64,000 nt of DNA from Aquanectria penicillioides (Eukaryota > Ascomycota > Sordariomycetes > Hypocreales > Nectriaceae): NCBI GenBank assembly GCA_003415625.1, contig PYIU01000003.1, positions 5,518,001-5,582,000 of the forward strand, given 5' to 3'. Below the pieces are notes generated by a model. It did no database searches and was not told the DNA's origin. It worked only from the letters and a program-made list of their open reading frames with translations. Every line of letters begins with the position of its first letter. The stretch's first letter is position 1. This document shows, piece after piece, positions 1-10,896 of this stretch. Position numbers and translations under genes: made by a program.

Positions 1-726
1 CTGACAAATCTTTGGGCAGTAGGGGGGTCAATCAACACTCCTGTGCATATGACATGATGCCACGCCAAGCTAACCCCGAAGATCCCTCGCCATCTCTAGA
101 CAGTACCGATGCAAAAATGTCGATCATTTGTTCAACCAGTATCCCCATCTCTCAACATTTTGACAGTTTGGGAACGGTTTCAGCTGAAGGAATTAGTTTC
201 CGTGTGTACCTAGCCCAAATGTTGATACTCAAAACAGACGTCATGCCGGTGCGGCGAAATCGCCGTTGATGAGCATGCATCCATGTAACACCATGCACAA
301 TCAACCATAGACTCACATGGTTACCAGATCAGAATATGGCGCATGCATTGGCAATCAGATATCTTGGATTGTAGCATCTTAACCGTCGTTACCTCAACAA
401 AAGATCATGGAGTCTTGGTCGAGGAACCTATCCCCATTATTGTATCACATCAAAGCAGCCCTCCATTATGTGGAGCCCAAGCCCATCGGACTATTTGGTA
501 TAACAGTCAAATGTTCCTCAAGCCAACAAAGCCAACAAAGCCAACAAATGCAAGAATTTTCATTGCCATTCTCGGAGACCCTATTCAAATAGCTGCTTCA
601 AGCGGGGAAATTGTTCTTGGAGCTGAACAGATGCCTCTTCTCGACGCATTCGACGACTACCTTCACCAGTCCTCAACGCTCCCTGCACCACGTCCGCTCC
701 AATTCCCCAAACTCCAGAACCAAACA
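1..726. other. intergenic stretch, no gene recognised
   Basis: This is the 3' flank of the minus-strand gene that ends at position 727. Short open frames exist on both strands, but none has recognisable protein features. The only structure seen is a short tandem repeat at 522-548, listed separately. Confidence 0.5.
522..548. repeat. tandem repeat, 3 x 9 bp
   Basis: Three perfect copies of GCCAACAAA stand head to tail in otherwise unremarkable DNA. The unit length is a multiple of three, but no supported gene covers it. Confidence 0.85.
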
Positions 727-1905
727 TCACAGGTCCAAGAAGTGGTGCAGCCAATCCCCAGTCGCCACAACTGCCGCCCCGGCAATTAGCGCAGCTGCCC
801 CGGCTACTTTTGCGCTTTGGCGACATGCTCGTTGTCGGGGCTCTGTGATCTCCGCTTGTCTTAGTTGATCTCGGCGCCGCATCAAGGAACGACAAGCGTG
901 GATTTCTGAATCTTGTACCAGAAGACTCGCAAGAATTATTGCAAAATCAGCATCATTCCACCAAATTCTGAGGTATTCCCAGTTTTCTTGAAGCTGGGAA
1001 TAAACTACCGGGAGATTAGTTACTTTTTCTGAATATTTTGTGACGACAGGGCGGAGTTGACGATTCAACGTACAGCTTGAACACTGAGCTACTGCACTTT
1101 CTTTACATGTCGAAATCCCAAAAGCTTGGATGGCGTTTATGCTCATAATTCGTGGTAGCGGCCAGATTGCTGCCGTTGAATCTCCAGCCTGGTCACAATA
1201 ATCCCAGAATGGCTGGCCTTGGAACTTTTCCTCAAGAGGCCTTCTTGATTCCCAAATTTCGGCAGAGACCAGACAGAGCGCAAAGTGCCGCCTGAAAGCT
1301 AGTGACTCTAGCATTGGGGGAATGGATGTCGTGGAAGTTGAATGCCACGGAATTTGGTCTGGCTGGTCCTGTGTTGCGTATAGATGATCACTCACAGGTC
1401 CATATACTTGATCCGAAGGAGTGGTTACAAGAACTACATAGAACTTTTGGCGACGAGTACCAAGCCCTTGTAATGGTTTATCTGCAAGTGATTGGTCAGG
1501 AGGGGCTTTGCTATTATCTTGGAGTGAAACGGGGTCTGTACCGGAATCATGGCTTCCGGACCAGCTGGCTAGGCCTCTAAGCCAGGGAAATATCCATGAG
1601 CCAGGGCTGGAAGCGCTTGACCAACCATTCCCGGGAGTATTGCTCCCCAGGTCGACAAAAGTACCGGAAATTGCGTCAAGAACGAAATTCACTATGGCAG
1701 AAAAGAAGTTGTCGGTGATGAAGCCATTAACAATCGTTCTGGTCCATGGCGATGTCTGCCAATGTTCGAAGCCATACCATGCTGCCCAAGTAAGAGCTGC
1801 CCACGCCACGAGATTGCGCAGCAAAATCAATGGTTCAGGAGTAAATATGATGCATCCAGCAATAACACTTGCGATAAGGGAAAACTCGAACTGTCCTAGA
1901 GCCAT
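727..1905 (-). CDS. unknown fungal protein with hydrophobic N- and C-terminal segments
   Basis: This is a single-exon reading frame of 392 aa. I chose the ATG at 1905; the frame stays open a little upstream but only offers a GTG there. The first ~55 residues are strongly hydrophobic and hold one or two likely membrane segments (FSLIASVIAGCIIF and LVAWAALTWAAWY). A further hydrophobic alanine/valine-rich segment near the C-terminus (VAGAAALIAGAAVVATG) is followed by a short tail. The middle is soluble-looking, with several Cys (including CSSC) and Trp residues. I do not recognise a family and propose no function. A membrane-associated protein is an inference from hydrophobicity only. The downstream end could hide an unrecognised intron. 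Confidence 0.55.
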   Translation of the reverse strand: MALGQFEFSLIASVIAGCIIFTPEPLILLRNLVAWAALTWAAWYGFEHWQTSPWTRTIVNGFITDNFFSAIVNFVLDAISGTFVDLGSNTPGNGWSSASSPGSWIFPWLRGLASWSGSHDSGTDPVSLQDNSKAPPDQSLADKPLQGLGTRRQKFYVVLVTTPSDQVYGPVSDHLYATQDQPDQIPWHSTSTTSIPPMLESLAFRRHFALCLVSAEIWESRRPLEEKFQGQPFWDYCDQAGDSTAAIWPLPRIMSINAIQAFGISTCKESAVAQCSSCTLNRQLRPVVTKYSEKVTNLPVVYSQLQENWEYLRIWWNDADFAIILASLLVQDSEIHACRSLMRRRDQLRQAEITEPRQRACRQSAKVAGAAALIAGAAVVATGDWLHHFLDL

Positions 1906-3171
1906 GGTTCTTTGGGTTGACAAGAAGCAAAGGGGGGGGGGGGGCACGGGTTCGAATCAACGAACACGCAAACACGGCTCAAATTTCAAGTCTAGTCGGC
2001 TAATGCAATACTGATACCCAGAGGAAGCATTCAACTCCTCTTTCCTATTCAAAGATGCGGCATTTGAACTCAATGTTGCGAAGAGACGTGGCAGAAAAAT
2101 AGCGGTCAATTCTTGAATCTAGGAGCCCAACCAGTCCTGTGTGCCTTACCACTGGCACACTCATGTAATATTGGGAAGTGCAATTTGTCAGTCGACCATG
2201 ATTAAGCATACCAACGCGAGCGGAGATTTGAGCGCGGGGTTTCCCCCTTCGAAATATACTTCCGAGCCTCATATTTATATTGACTGGTCATGAAGACGCA
2301 GTTGTCTGGGCTCAGAGTCCTCTCTGACCGACACTTGGCTGAGGGGAAGCGCCAGCAAGAACAGAATTTGGTTGGTGCGATGTGTCACGAACCCCCCACC
2401 TGTGCGCCCGTTTTCTTGGTCTAGTTTCTATTTGTTTTGTGAAATATGAGCTTCATTTGTGCTCTATGAGTTGCTTAATGTAAGGTCGCTTCGAAGGTGA
2501 TGACAGCATGTATATCTCCCCAAACCTCGTAAACAGAGCCATGGAAAACAAAACTCACGCCACGCCACACCAGGATGACCACGGAATCTCACATCTCAAC
2601 ACCAAAGAGTTTGGATTGACTCATGTTAATAAGCACAGTCAGTCCAGGTTTCACTCCTCCAGGTTGTATTGAGTCATCGCTGTCTGCATATATGTTAGGC
2701 TGTCTTGCAGGACTATCTCCATCTTTGACACCCAACTAAAAGGATAGATGCTACCCACTAGGTACCTGCCTACGGTACCTAAAGGACCCTGAGGTACAGT
2801 ATGTCGACAAGTACGTACTGTCCGCCGTCGTCCGTCCATTGCAAGTAGGTACATTACCTAGGTAGGTAGGTACTATCGGCAGGCGTTTAGGTGGGCTAGC
2901 GGCTCTCCGGGGGGCCGTTACCCGACGTCACCTCCCTCACCACCACAAACCCGCTGCCGCTGTGCCAGGATCACGGATCCTTCCCATCACCATCCATCCG
3001 GTGCTATCTTTTTTTCACTTGCTCCCTCGGCAAATGTGCCGCCGAACCGGACTCGGCGTCGTCGCGTCTCCGCTCACGCATCCTTCCCGATCGGGCTCCG
3101 AATCCAATTGACTTACCCACTTGTGCGCTCATCCCCTCGTCGTTCCTCTCTGGCCTCGGGGCCTGAGCAAA
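1906..3171. other. divergent intergenic region
   Basis: This region separates the starts of the minus-strand membrane protein and the plus-strand acyl-CoA synthetase and probably holds both promoters. It contains a 13-G run at 1932-1944. It also has a TACCTAGGTAGGTAGGTAC motif at 2855-2873, with further GGTACCT-like words around 2760-2785, and a pyrimidine-rich leader from about 2990. No coding sequence was recognised. Confidence 0.5.
1932..1944. repeat. poly-G run (13 nt)
   Basis: An uninterrupted G homopolymer lies about 27 bp upstream of the ATG at 1905 of the minus-strand gene, where it reads as poly-C. Its length is likely to be unstable or mis-called. Confidence 0.8.
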
Positions 3172-5089
3172 ATGTCCCTCCTCCGGTCGCTTCTCCCATC
3201 CGCCGTCCGGCGCACCTCAACCACGTCCTTGCCCTTCGCCTCTCTCTGTCCCGCCGCCAGAATGATCTCCACCCTCCCGCGCCTGCCCCTCTTTGAGGCC
3301 GTTTCCCGTCACGACCCCGAATCAACCGCCGTCGTCCACTCCCTCTCCGGCCGCACCTTCAGGTACGGCGAGCTCCTGGGCGATGTGCGCCGTGCCCGCG
3401 ATCGCCTCTCCGAGGCCGCTGGCCGTGAGGACCTCAATGGCGAGCGCATTGCCTTCCTTGTCGAGAACAGCTACGATTACGTCGGTGAGCTTTGCAACAT
3501 CACCGTATTGCGACCCTCGGCACTAACGCCCAAGTGTTGCAGTGACCCTACTCGCCGTCATGGCTGCTCGGTCCATCGCCGTGCCTCTGTCCCCCGCGTT
3601 CCCGGCCCCCGAGCTGCAGTACATCCTCAACCAGAGTGAGGCGTCTCTCCTCGTTTCCTCTTCGAAGTTTTCGTCAAAGGCCAAGGAGGTCCTCTCCGCC
3701 CAACTCTCCTCCAATCCTGTTCACCTTGAGCTTGCGAAGCATCTCGGGGGTGGCAGCCATGAGCAGGTTGCTCTGGGTGACTCCGATCCCGGAGAGGCAG
3801 GCATGATGCTCTACACCTCGGGCACGACAAACAGGCCGGTAAGAAACACAACCAACAAGTTGTTAGGCTTCGCTCATTGATTCTGACTATTGCAATAGAA
3901 AGGAGTGCTTCTCCCTCAGTCGGTCCTCACGGCTCAGTCCCGCTCTCTTGTCCAAGCTTGGGAATACTCCCCTGCCGACCACCTCCTCCATGTCCTCCCT
4001 CTCCACCACATTCATGGCACTGTGAATGCCATCCTCACCCCACTCCTTGCTGGTTCTTCAATTGAGTTCATGTTCCCCTTCAATGCCGATGCCGTCTGGA
4101 AGCGCCTTTCAGCCCCCTTCCTCCCCACGGATGGCCAAGACGCGCCCAAGGACAAGGTCACCTTCTTCACCGTCGTCCCTACTGTCTACAGTCGTCTTCT
4201 CTCCACCTTCAAGACACTTTCTCCCGAGGCTCAGGAGGCTGTCCGAACCGCCACTTCCCCTGAACACATGCGCGTTGCCATCTCTGGCTCCGCTGCGCTC
4301 CCAACTCCTATCAAGACCTCTTGGCGCGATCTCAGCCACGGCAATGTCCTCCTTGAGCGATACGGTATGACTGAGGTAGGCATGGCCCTCAGCTGTGGCC
4401 TCGACTTTACCGACAGAGTCGATGCCAGTGTAGGCTGGCCCTTGCCCTCGGTACAGGCCCGCCTTGTGGATGTCGACACTGGGAAAATTATCGAGGAGGG
4501 CGAGGAAATCGACCCAGAGACGGGGCGCGAACGCTCGGGAGAGATCCAGCTACGCGGTCCCACTATCTTCCGCGAATACTGGCGTAACCCGACTGCTACC
4601 GCAAGTGAGTTTGTTGAAGGCGGAGATGGTCAGGGTCGGTGGTTCAAGACGGGCGACGTTGCCGTCAGGCGCCCTGTGCCGACCTCTGGCCACAATGCGT
4701 CCCAGCCCTGGGCCCGTGGTCCAATGTACTTCATCCAAGGACGCAAGTCAGCCGACATCATCAAGACCGGTGGCGAGAAAGTCAGCGCCCTCGAGGTCGA
4801 GCGTGAACTGCTCTCTCTCCCTGAGGTGTCTGAGGCCGCCGTCGTCGCTGTACCCAGCGGCCAATGGGGCCACAAGGTCGGCGCCGTCATCATCCTGGAC
4901 CACGACGTCGTTGCCAAGTGGTCGCCCCTCGACATGCGACGTGCCCTCAAGGGCCGCTTAGCTAATTACAAAATCCCCCAGGTCATGCGCCTCGTCGATC
5001 ACATCCCCCGCAACGCCATGGGCAAGATCAACAAGAAGCAGCTGGTAAAAGCAATCTTCACTGAAGACTTCAGTGGTGATGAGATGTAA
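3172..5089 (+). CDS. mitochondrial acyl-CoA synthetase, ACSF3 (malonyl-CoA synthetase) type
   Basis: Three exons (3172-3484, 3543-3838, 3899-5089) encode 599 aa. The introns are 58 and 60 nt with GTGAGC/GTAAGA donors. This is an ANL-superfamily adenylate-forming enzyme, which activates a carboxylic acid to the acyl-AMP and then the CoA thioester. The P-loop motif YTSGTTNRPKG (about 195-205) spans the second splice junction. The frame also shows RYGMTE (357-362), WFKTGD (451-456), GRKSADIIKTGGEK and the C-terminal catalytic lysine K579 in PRNAMGKINKK. Similarity in FTVVPTVYS, the YGMTEVGMALS region and the SADIIKTGGEKVSALEVE hinge matches animal ACSF3, a mitochondrial malonyl/methylmalonyl-CoA synthetase. 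The first ~38 residues are rich in Arg, Ser and Leu and lack acidic residues, as expected of a mitochondrial presequence. Exact substrate is inferred; another short or medium acid is possible. Confidence 0.9.
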
Positions 5090-5660
5090 GACTAATGAGA
5101 ATACGTTTATTCGCGTGTGTATGTGATCATGTGGGACAACGGCATAGAAAAGAAGGTCTGCAAAGATGTCGACATGTAGATGTGTACGATTATGGAGCGA
5201 TTAGACCCCAACGATATGGGTATTAGCGAAAGGGGGGTAGCCTAGCACACATATAATAGACATCATCACCCACACACCTTGCAACGAGAATCGAAAAAGT
5301 GTTTGGACCAAAATGTTACACTATCTCTATTTTTTTCTTTTCCGACGCCTCTGGTGGCCAGCTCGTCATATTCGTACTCATGGTGGCCTTTCAAACTGAA
5401 GGACTCCCGTAGCAACGCCATCATAAACTTCGAAAAAAAAATGGTATCCGGCCCGAGTCATGGCCACGCAGGAGTTAGATCCTCTCTTCGATCTCTTCTC
5501 TCAACCTCCCATCCCATTAGCCTCATGCTGCTCCATATTTCCATCCGCCCACCATGAAGGATATGAACATGACAGGTAAAAGGGAGGGGAACACGGTAAG
5601 GGCACAGTACTGGATATCTTGCTAAGTCAATGCATTCCCTCATCAACAACCATTTCCGCA
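5090..5660. other. convergent 3' intergenic region
   Basis: This separates the stop codons of the plus-strand acyl-CoA synthetase and the minus-strand eIF4E gene and should hold both 3' UTRs. No gene or notable repeat was seen. Confidence 0.6.
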
Positions 5661-6550
5661 TTAGACAACGTGCTTAGCCTTAGCTCGTGTGCTTCCCGCG
5701 TGCGCACTGTCAGTGTGGCCTGAGAACTCGACCTGCTCGTTTTGGGGAAGCTCCAGGACCTGCTTGAACCGACGGCCGATAGACATCAGGATCTCCTTGC
5801 CCTTCTCGTTGCTGCGGCCCTTGCCGCCAGCAACATCTCCATCACCGCGTCCAGGAATGCTCTTTCCAATGGTTCGAGTCCAGACACCAATTCGGTAGAA
5901 AGCCTTACGGACGTTGACGACAACGCCCATGACCTCGCCATCATCCTCATCCTGCTCGAGGGTCTCGCCGATAGCGGCCATCATAACCTGAAGCCAGAGA
6001 CGGTCGACATCGACATTGCGCTTGTCCTTGTATTGGTACGACCACTTGCCACCGTGCTTGTTCTGAGGATCTTCCCACTCGGGGCGGACACTAGCCTTAA
6101 AGAGATGGTAATCGGACTTAAGAGCGAGCTCAGAAACAGGAGCAACGTTGTTCTAATTATTAGGTCAGAAGCCAGTTTCCGTAGCGGCGGGAGAAAAAGA
6201 GCAAGCTCACGTAGACACCCCAAAATTCCTCAACCGAGTCAAAGGTAATGACCTCCTTGAGGAGATCGTTCCAGTTGTCGCCCTGAGTCACAATCAGCAC
6301 GATGCCCAACAATGGAATCAGCAAATCGACATCCTCATACCTTGCCGCTCGGGGGCTTGGTGAACCAGAGAGTCCACTTGTTCTGGAGAGGGTGCTTAAC
6401 GTTGAAGTTGTCCTTGTCGTGGAAGACGGTGACGGGCTTGTCGCTGTCCTTGGACTCGGAAGGGTCCTCCTTGCCGTTGGGGTCGATGGGGATGGTGGAG
6501 AGGTCCACCTGCTCGTCCATCTTGGGGGCCTCAGTTGCGGGAGCAGCCAT
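5661..6550 (-). CDS. eukaryotic translation initiation factor 4E (mRNA cap-binding protein)
   Basis: Three exons on the minus strand (6550-6341, 6282-6211, 6152-5661) encode 257 aa. Both introns (58 nt) have good junctions. After an acidic N-terminal tail the eIF4E core begins at HPLQNKWTLWF, continues WNDLLKEVITFDSVEEFWGVYNNV across the splice sites, then RPEWEDPQNKHGGKWSYQY and DRLWLQVMMAAIGE. The conserved tryptophans of the family (cap stacking, W in EFWG and in RPEWED) and the lysine/arginine-rich C-terminal half are present. The protein binds the m7G cap and eIF4G in the cytoplasm. The start is the ATG followed by MAAPATEAP; an open stretch further upstream lacks conservation-like features. 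Length is slightly above the usual ~215-250 aa because of the N- and C-terminal extensions. Confidence 0.96.
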
Positions 6551-8676
6551 TGTGCCTGTGAGGTCGTGCGGTGCTTGTGATATCGAGGTTGCGCCGGCTG
6601 GGATCAAAAAAGCGTCTCGCGGAAGTGGGATCGCGGGGCACCGTTTGGGATGATGGCGAAGGAGAGAAAGTGGGAGGCGGAGCGAGGTGGGGCGGAGGAA
6701 AAGAAATCGGTCGAGTGGTTGCTTCCGGTTGACCTTGGTCGGAGTGCGACTTTGCGCCAGGCAAGAGTCGGCGGTGAAGAGGATTTGCTCGGGTTGGAGG
6801 TGAAAAGGGTGTTTGCTGGAAGTTGCGAGAGTCTCGGTTTGTTTGAGGGCGGTTTCGATTCGCGAGTCAAAGCCCCAGCTGCAAAAAAAATATCTTGGTG
6901 CTGACCTAAACCGAAACGTACGTACCTGACGATTGTGCTGTGCGCCTGTGCGCCTTCCCTTTCTGCTTGTGTGTGTGCCCAGTACTAGGCCGTGCCAGCC
7001 TCGACCGACCAGGCTCCGGGCTGGGTGGGCTGATGCCTTTATGCCTTAGTATGCAGGCACCATTTTCAGGCCTTACAAATCTGAACGAGCACCCACAAGC
7101 TGGGCCAGTCAACAGGCACCAGGCGACAAAGAGGGTGCCCGGTGTGCCTTTCCTTGCTTGGAAGTTCAAACGGGAGAAGGCGAACTGTGGAGAAGGGCTG
7201 AGGGGCATGCCAGGAACGCAGCTTGCCTCAAACACCGACTTCTATGTGAAATTCATCGATTCGCCCGAAGGATCCAAGATTCAACACGCCAACCGTGTTT
7301 CTCAATCAGCGCATCCTGAACGGACTTTGCGATGAGATTCCAGAATAAGCTCTTGATTGACTTTCCTTCACTCCATCCATGCTTCACCCGCTTCCGGGGG
7401 AAAACTCAATATTCTAAAGGAAAATCCAAAAGCTATTATATACCTATCTTTCTAGTTTGTGCTTGATGTATACATGATTGACTTGGCAGATATTGATCTT
7501 CGGACCAAAGCTCTATGCAGGCATGCACGTACGTATATGTAGATAGATGTTCAAATACTCATCTCCAAACCCGCAGTCATTACAAGATGCATTCTAGTCA
7601 AGAAACCTTACGGCTTGCAACTGAAATACAAACCACTCCAGCAATGGGCAACGCCCCAGAACAACCACAAGTCAAAGCTTGCCCAAAGAGCGTACCCATG
7701 TGCAATAAATGACCATTCAGATGAAGTTCATACGCTCTTATCCCTGTATCTTTTTGTCTCTCGAGGAGGAAAGCTAGATTAGATTATCTTCTAGTAGAGT
7801 GGAGCCAGTTCTATCTTTTCTCATCTTTTCTCCCCCGCAGCTGTGATGCATCCTAGTTTTCTTTCCTCGTTTATTCTTAGCTCCCGAGAGATAATCAGTC
7901 GCTCGTGATGCATCGCCGTGACCCCCATCCGTGCCTCCACATCAACCCACGTTTCACCCCTTGAATCGCATCATTTGTCTCTCATCATCATGCACGCCAG
8001 ACTCCGAGCATTTCCTAGCTTAGGCTTCGATGCTGCGCCGGCCCAGGGCACATCTTTCCTCCCGACGGCATCGTCAGTCTCACAACTGCTTCGCCTCGGC
8101 TTACCACGGTGAATGTCGCAACCCAGCTGCCACCAACGCCCGCAAGGCCTCCCTTTGCAACCCCCAGCATCCAGCCGATGAGTGAGGCGTCGCTCGTCCC
8201 AGTTAGCTCTACCCCCCAGTTCACCCTACGCGGGATCTCCCTCGGGCTGCCCTATGGCCAAACGGATTACTCGCAGTGTGCCACGGGATCCATGAGCATC
8301 ATTACGTATTTCTGCCGTGGGCTGCTCCAAATGATCAGCGAACCCACGTCCCATGCATGGGACCAGGGATCTAGCTATGCCGTTCTGGAATGTTGTCGCG
8401 TCTCAACTCCATTCCATCCCACGCCCAGGACCCCTCCGCACCCCTCCGCACCCCTCCAAAAGGGCCTTTACCAGCATCAACGTGACGCTTAGCCGGCCGT
8501 AGAATTCCCAGTATTTTTTCCATTTGGAGAACCTTTAAGAGCCGAGCCTCGCCCCTCCTAGCACAAAGCCTCGCAACCTCCAAGTCTTCCCAAAGCCCAG
8601 CCTCGACTACTGATTCTTTGTTCCCCTTGCTTGCCTTGACCTACCTCCTTGCTTCGGCTTCGCCATTATAAACACC
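6551..8676. other. intergenic region upstream of eIF4E
   Basis: This long non-coding-looking stretch contains the eIF4E promoter and leader on the minus strand. No protein-like frame was recognised. A 10-bp tandem repeat lies at 8430-8457. Confidence 0.5.
8430..8457. repeat. tandem repeat, 10-bp unit, 2.8 copies
   Basis: ACCCCTCCGC is repeated twice in full, followed by a partial third copy (8 bp). Confidence 0.85.
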
Positions 8677-9010
8677 ATGGACCACGAAACTCGGACCACC
8701 TCCTTTGAGAAGGGCGCCACCAAGACAAAGGAATCTATCCACAAGAGCAAGAGTCGAAGCAGCTCTGTCTTGATGATAAGCTCTGGCATGACCTTCCTAG
8801 CTGCTATTCCTCAAAGAGCTAGTACGACGATGTCAATGAGATCGTCCACTTCTCGATAAATCAAATCACCAGTCCGGGTCGTTTTTCTTTTCGTCATTCA
8901 TTTCCATGCTTTCTTTCTTTTTCATCGAGGCTCTCACTTATACATGCCCGCCACCTGACCATTTTTCGTTGTATCACTCCCCCACCCCTGCCTGGAATAT
9001 TACTATCGAG
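8677..9010 (+). pseudogene. possible damaged 5' exon of the following gene
   Basis: From the ATG at 8677 there is a basic, serine-rich frame of about 30 residues. At about 8770 the frame one base back becomes protein-like (LDDKLWHDLPSCYSSKS), then meets a TAG at 8820-8822, and continues YDDVNEIVHFSINQ to about 8877. A candidate intron (8878-9010, weak donor GTCGTT, pyrimidine-rich, AG acceptor) would join in correct phase to RKPDGPYRIPTN, directly in frame with the ATG at 9049. The continuity suggests the gene once began at 8677, or that the consensus carries errors here. It could equally be chance in a leader region. Confidence 0.3.
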
Positions 9011-9048
9011 GAAGGAAACCGGACGGTCCTTATCGTATACCAACAAAT

Positions 9049-10220
9049 ATGAAGGGACTTAGACGATTCTGCCCCAAACGTCGCTCACTGCAGTTTGACC
9101 AAGTTGACCAGCACCACTCCGACGAGTTCTATGGGCATCACTTTCAGGAGGTCTTTGCCGAAGTGTGCAGGCTTGTGTCTGCAGGCTTCTGTCCAGCGGG
9201 CAAGGTTGATGATGCGAGGCCCTCGCCGTGGCTGCAAGATTACTCTGAGCAATTCATCCATTACGTGGAACTTCTGGCTCGCCCAGATCATCTGACAGGA
9301 AAATGGGGGCGGCTCCTCCACAACAGTACTGAAAGAAGTTACCTCATTCAGGCCATTATCATGAAGATCCTCGATACCCAAGTGTTCTCAAACCTACTTT
9401 TCGGTGCCGATCCCGAGCATCGGGAGATTCTGGTGTCGACCGATGCTTCGCTGGTCGATGCAGAAGGTGTGTATCTATTGTTACACGGCATACGGACGAA
9501 GAAGCTCACTGGCTCATAGGGTTTCGACGCAGCAATCTACGTGCCCAAACCAATCGCGTGTACCTGGAACCGAAACGTGGACGGCCCCCTCTCTTCTGGG
9601 AGGAGGTCGACAAGTTATGCACCCAAGTCTTGGCCTTACTCATGCCCATTTACACTTGGGCGAGCGAAGCCGAAGGGTGGCACCCACCATCGATCCAGGA
9701 GCTCTACCAATGGCTCCACGATGTCATTTCCTACGCTGGCTGGCTCAGCATCTGCATTCGTCTGTCACCCGCCATCATCATGTCTGACTGGGTCACGCCT
9801 GGCGAGCGGTACCACGTGGACCAGATCAATCTCTCTGCGGACATGTACGGGTTCTCAAAAGATTCGGCCGAGGATCGTGAGCAACGGCGAAACTCCAGAA
9901 AATGGTTGCCAGCTGGCAATCGCAAGATGGTAGCGCGAGTCAAAGTTTCCGTGGCGCCCAAGCTAGTCCGTTACCAGCCCGCCGTAGATGCGCTCGGGGA
10001 CAAAGGCATGGAGGCATATACAATTATGAGGCCCCACGTCGTTTATTACCGTGGGTGGCAGCTAGACGATGACGATGACAAGGCATATGTCAGGCTACCC
10101 GACTATATCCGCAGGTTGCGTGATCGGACGACAGTTCCTCACGGCACGGCCCTTCTCATCATAGTGCTCATATCCCTTTGGCTGTGGGTGAAGTTCCTGC
10201 CCTCCAGACTATCTGCATGA
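9049..10220 (+). CDS. unknown fungal protein with C-terminal membrane anchor
   Basis: Two exons (9049-9466, 9520-10220) are joined by a 53-nt intron (GTGTGT...CATAG) and give 372 aa from the first ATG of the exon. The frame is also open upstream of that ATG, so the true start may be further 5' (see the entry at 8677). The sequence has the look of a fungal hypothetical protein: an N-terminal region with DQHHSDEFYGHHFQEVFAEVCRLVSAGFC, a segment SWxQDYSEQF-like around residue 65, FRRSNLRAQTNRVYLEPKRGRPPLFWEEVD after the splice site, and FSKDSAEDREQRRNSRKWLP. The last ~25 residues are a hydrophobic helix (ALLIIVLISLWLWVKFL), suggesting a tail anchor. I do not recognise a catalytic domain, and no function is proposed. 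Confidence 0.6.
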
Positions 10221-10800
10221 CGGAGCATCGAACAAGGTTTATCCCCGACGTCGGAGCTGGAGCCATAACTCGAACCAGAGTCCTAGATACCAATACTTCA
10301 CGGATTATGGAGACTGGGGCGTGGGATGCATTGGTCTGGGGACGTGGGGGTCCTCGGTTTTTTTTTTCTCAACCTACCGTGGTTGTTGGGTCTGGACAGG
10401 TTGCTTACTGTACTTCAGGCGTTTGTGACATGGTATGGATGGATGGACGGATGGGAGGTCGCATGTTTGTTTGTGGGCTCAATGATTTTGCTAGTCTGCG
10501 TGAAATATTTCCGATGCATGAGGTCATGCACAATGTGGTGGCAATATTGACGGTACTATGATGAGCAAACGGGCCATCGGAGTTTAGGTCTGTATATGAA
10601 TATGAATTTGTGCGAAATTTTAACCGATTGCTACTTCATTAGCAAAAGAAGTTGTGAAATAGGTCGAGGGCTTCATGCCCAGCCAGCTAATTATTCTACG
10701 TGCATGTGCTGGTGGAGTCCAATCCCCACATCCTTGAACTGGCACCATTCATGAGAGCTATACTTACCGTTTAGGCCGTGCACTTTCAGCAAATTGGAAG
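10221..10800. other. intergenic, 3' flank of unknown gene
   Basis: This stretch covers the probable 3' UTR of the upstream gene and the 5' flank of the tRNA gene. No coding frame was recognised. Confidence 0.5.
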
Positions 10801-10896
10801 GCTTCCGTAGCTCAGTTGGTTAGAGCTTCGTACTAATATTGCAATTATCCAATGTTGGTCATGCGAAGGTCGCAGGTTCAAGCCCTGCCGGGAGCA
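10801..10896 (+). tRNA. tRNA-Ile (anticodon AAU) with 22-nt intron
   Basis: The full cloverleaf can be drawn. The 7-bp acceptor stem GCTTCCG pairs with CGGGAGC (one G-U), followed by discriminator A. The D-arm is GCTC AGTTGGTTA GAGC. The anticodon stem TCGTA pairs with TGCGA. The T-arm is GCAGG TTCAAGC CCTGC. The loop reads C32 T33 A34 A35 T36 A37, giving anticodon AAU (AAT in DNA) for isoleucine. The intron 10839-10860 sits at the canonical position after nucleotide 37, and its ATTA at 10844-10847 can pair with TAAT of the anticodon loop, as expected for the pre-tRNA extended stem. CCA is not encoded, as normal for a nuclear eukaryotic tRNA. Confidence 0.93.

Noticed and set aside
343..868. 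Plus-strand frames overlapping the 3' end of the first gene
   Set aside because: They are mostly created by the GCCAACAAA repeat and by the complement of the minus-strand coding sequence; no protein-like features.
1945..1960. GGTTCGAATC resembling a tRNA T-loop
   Set aside because: No acceptor, D or anticodon stem can be drawn around it.
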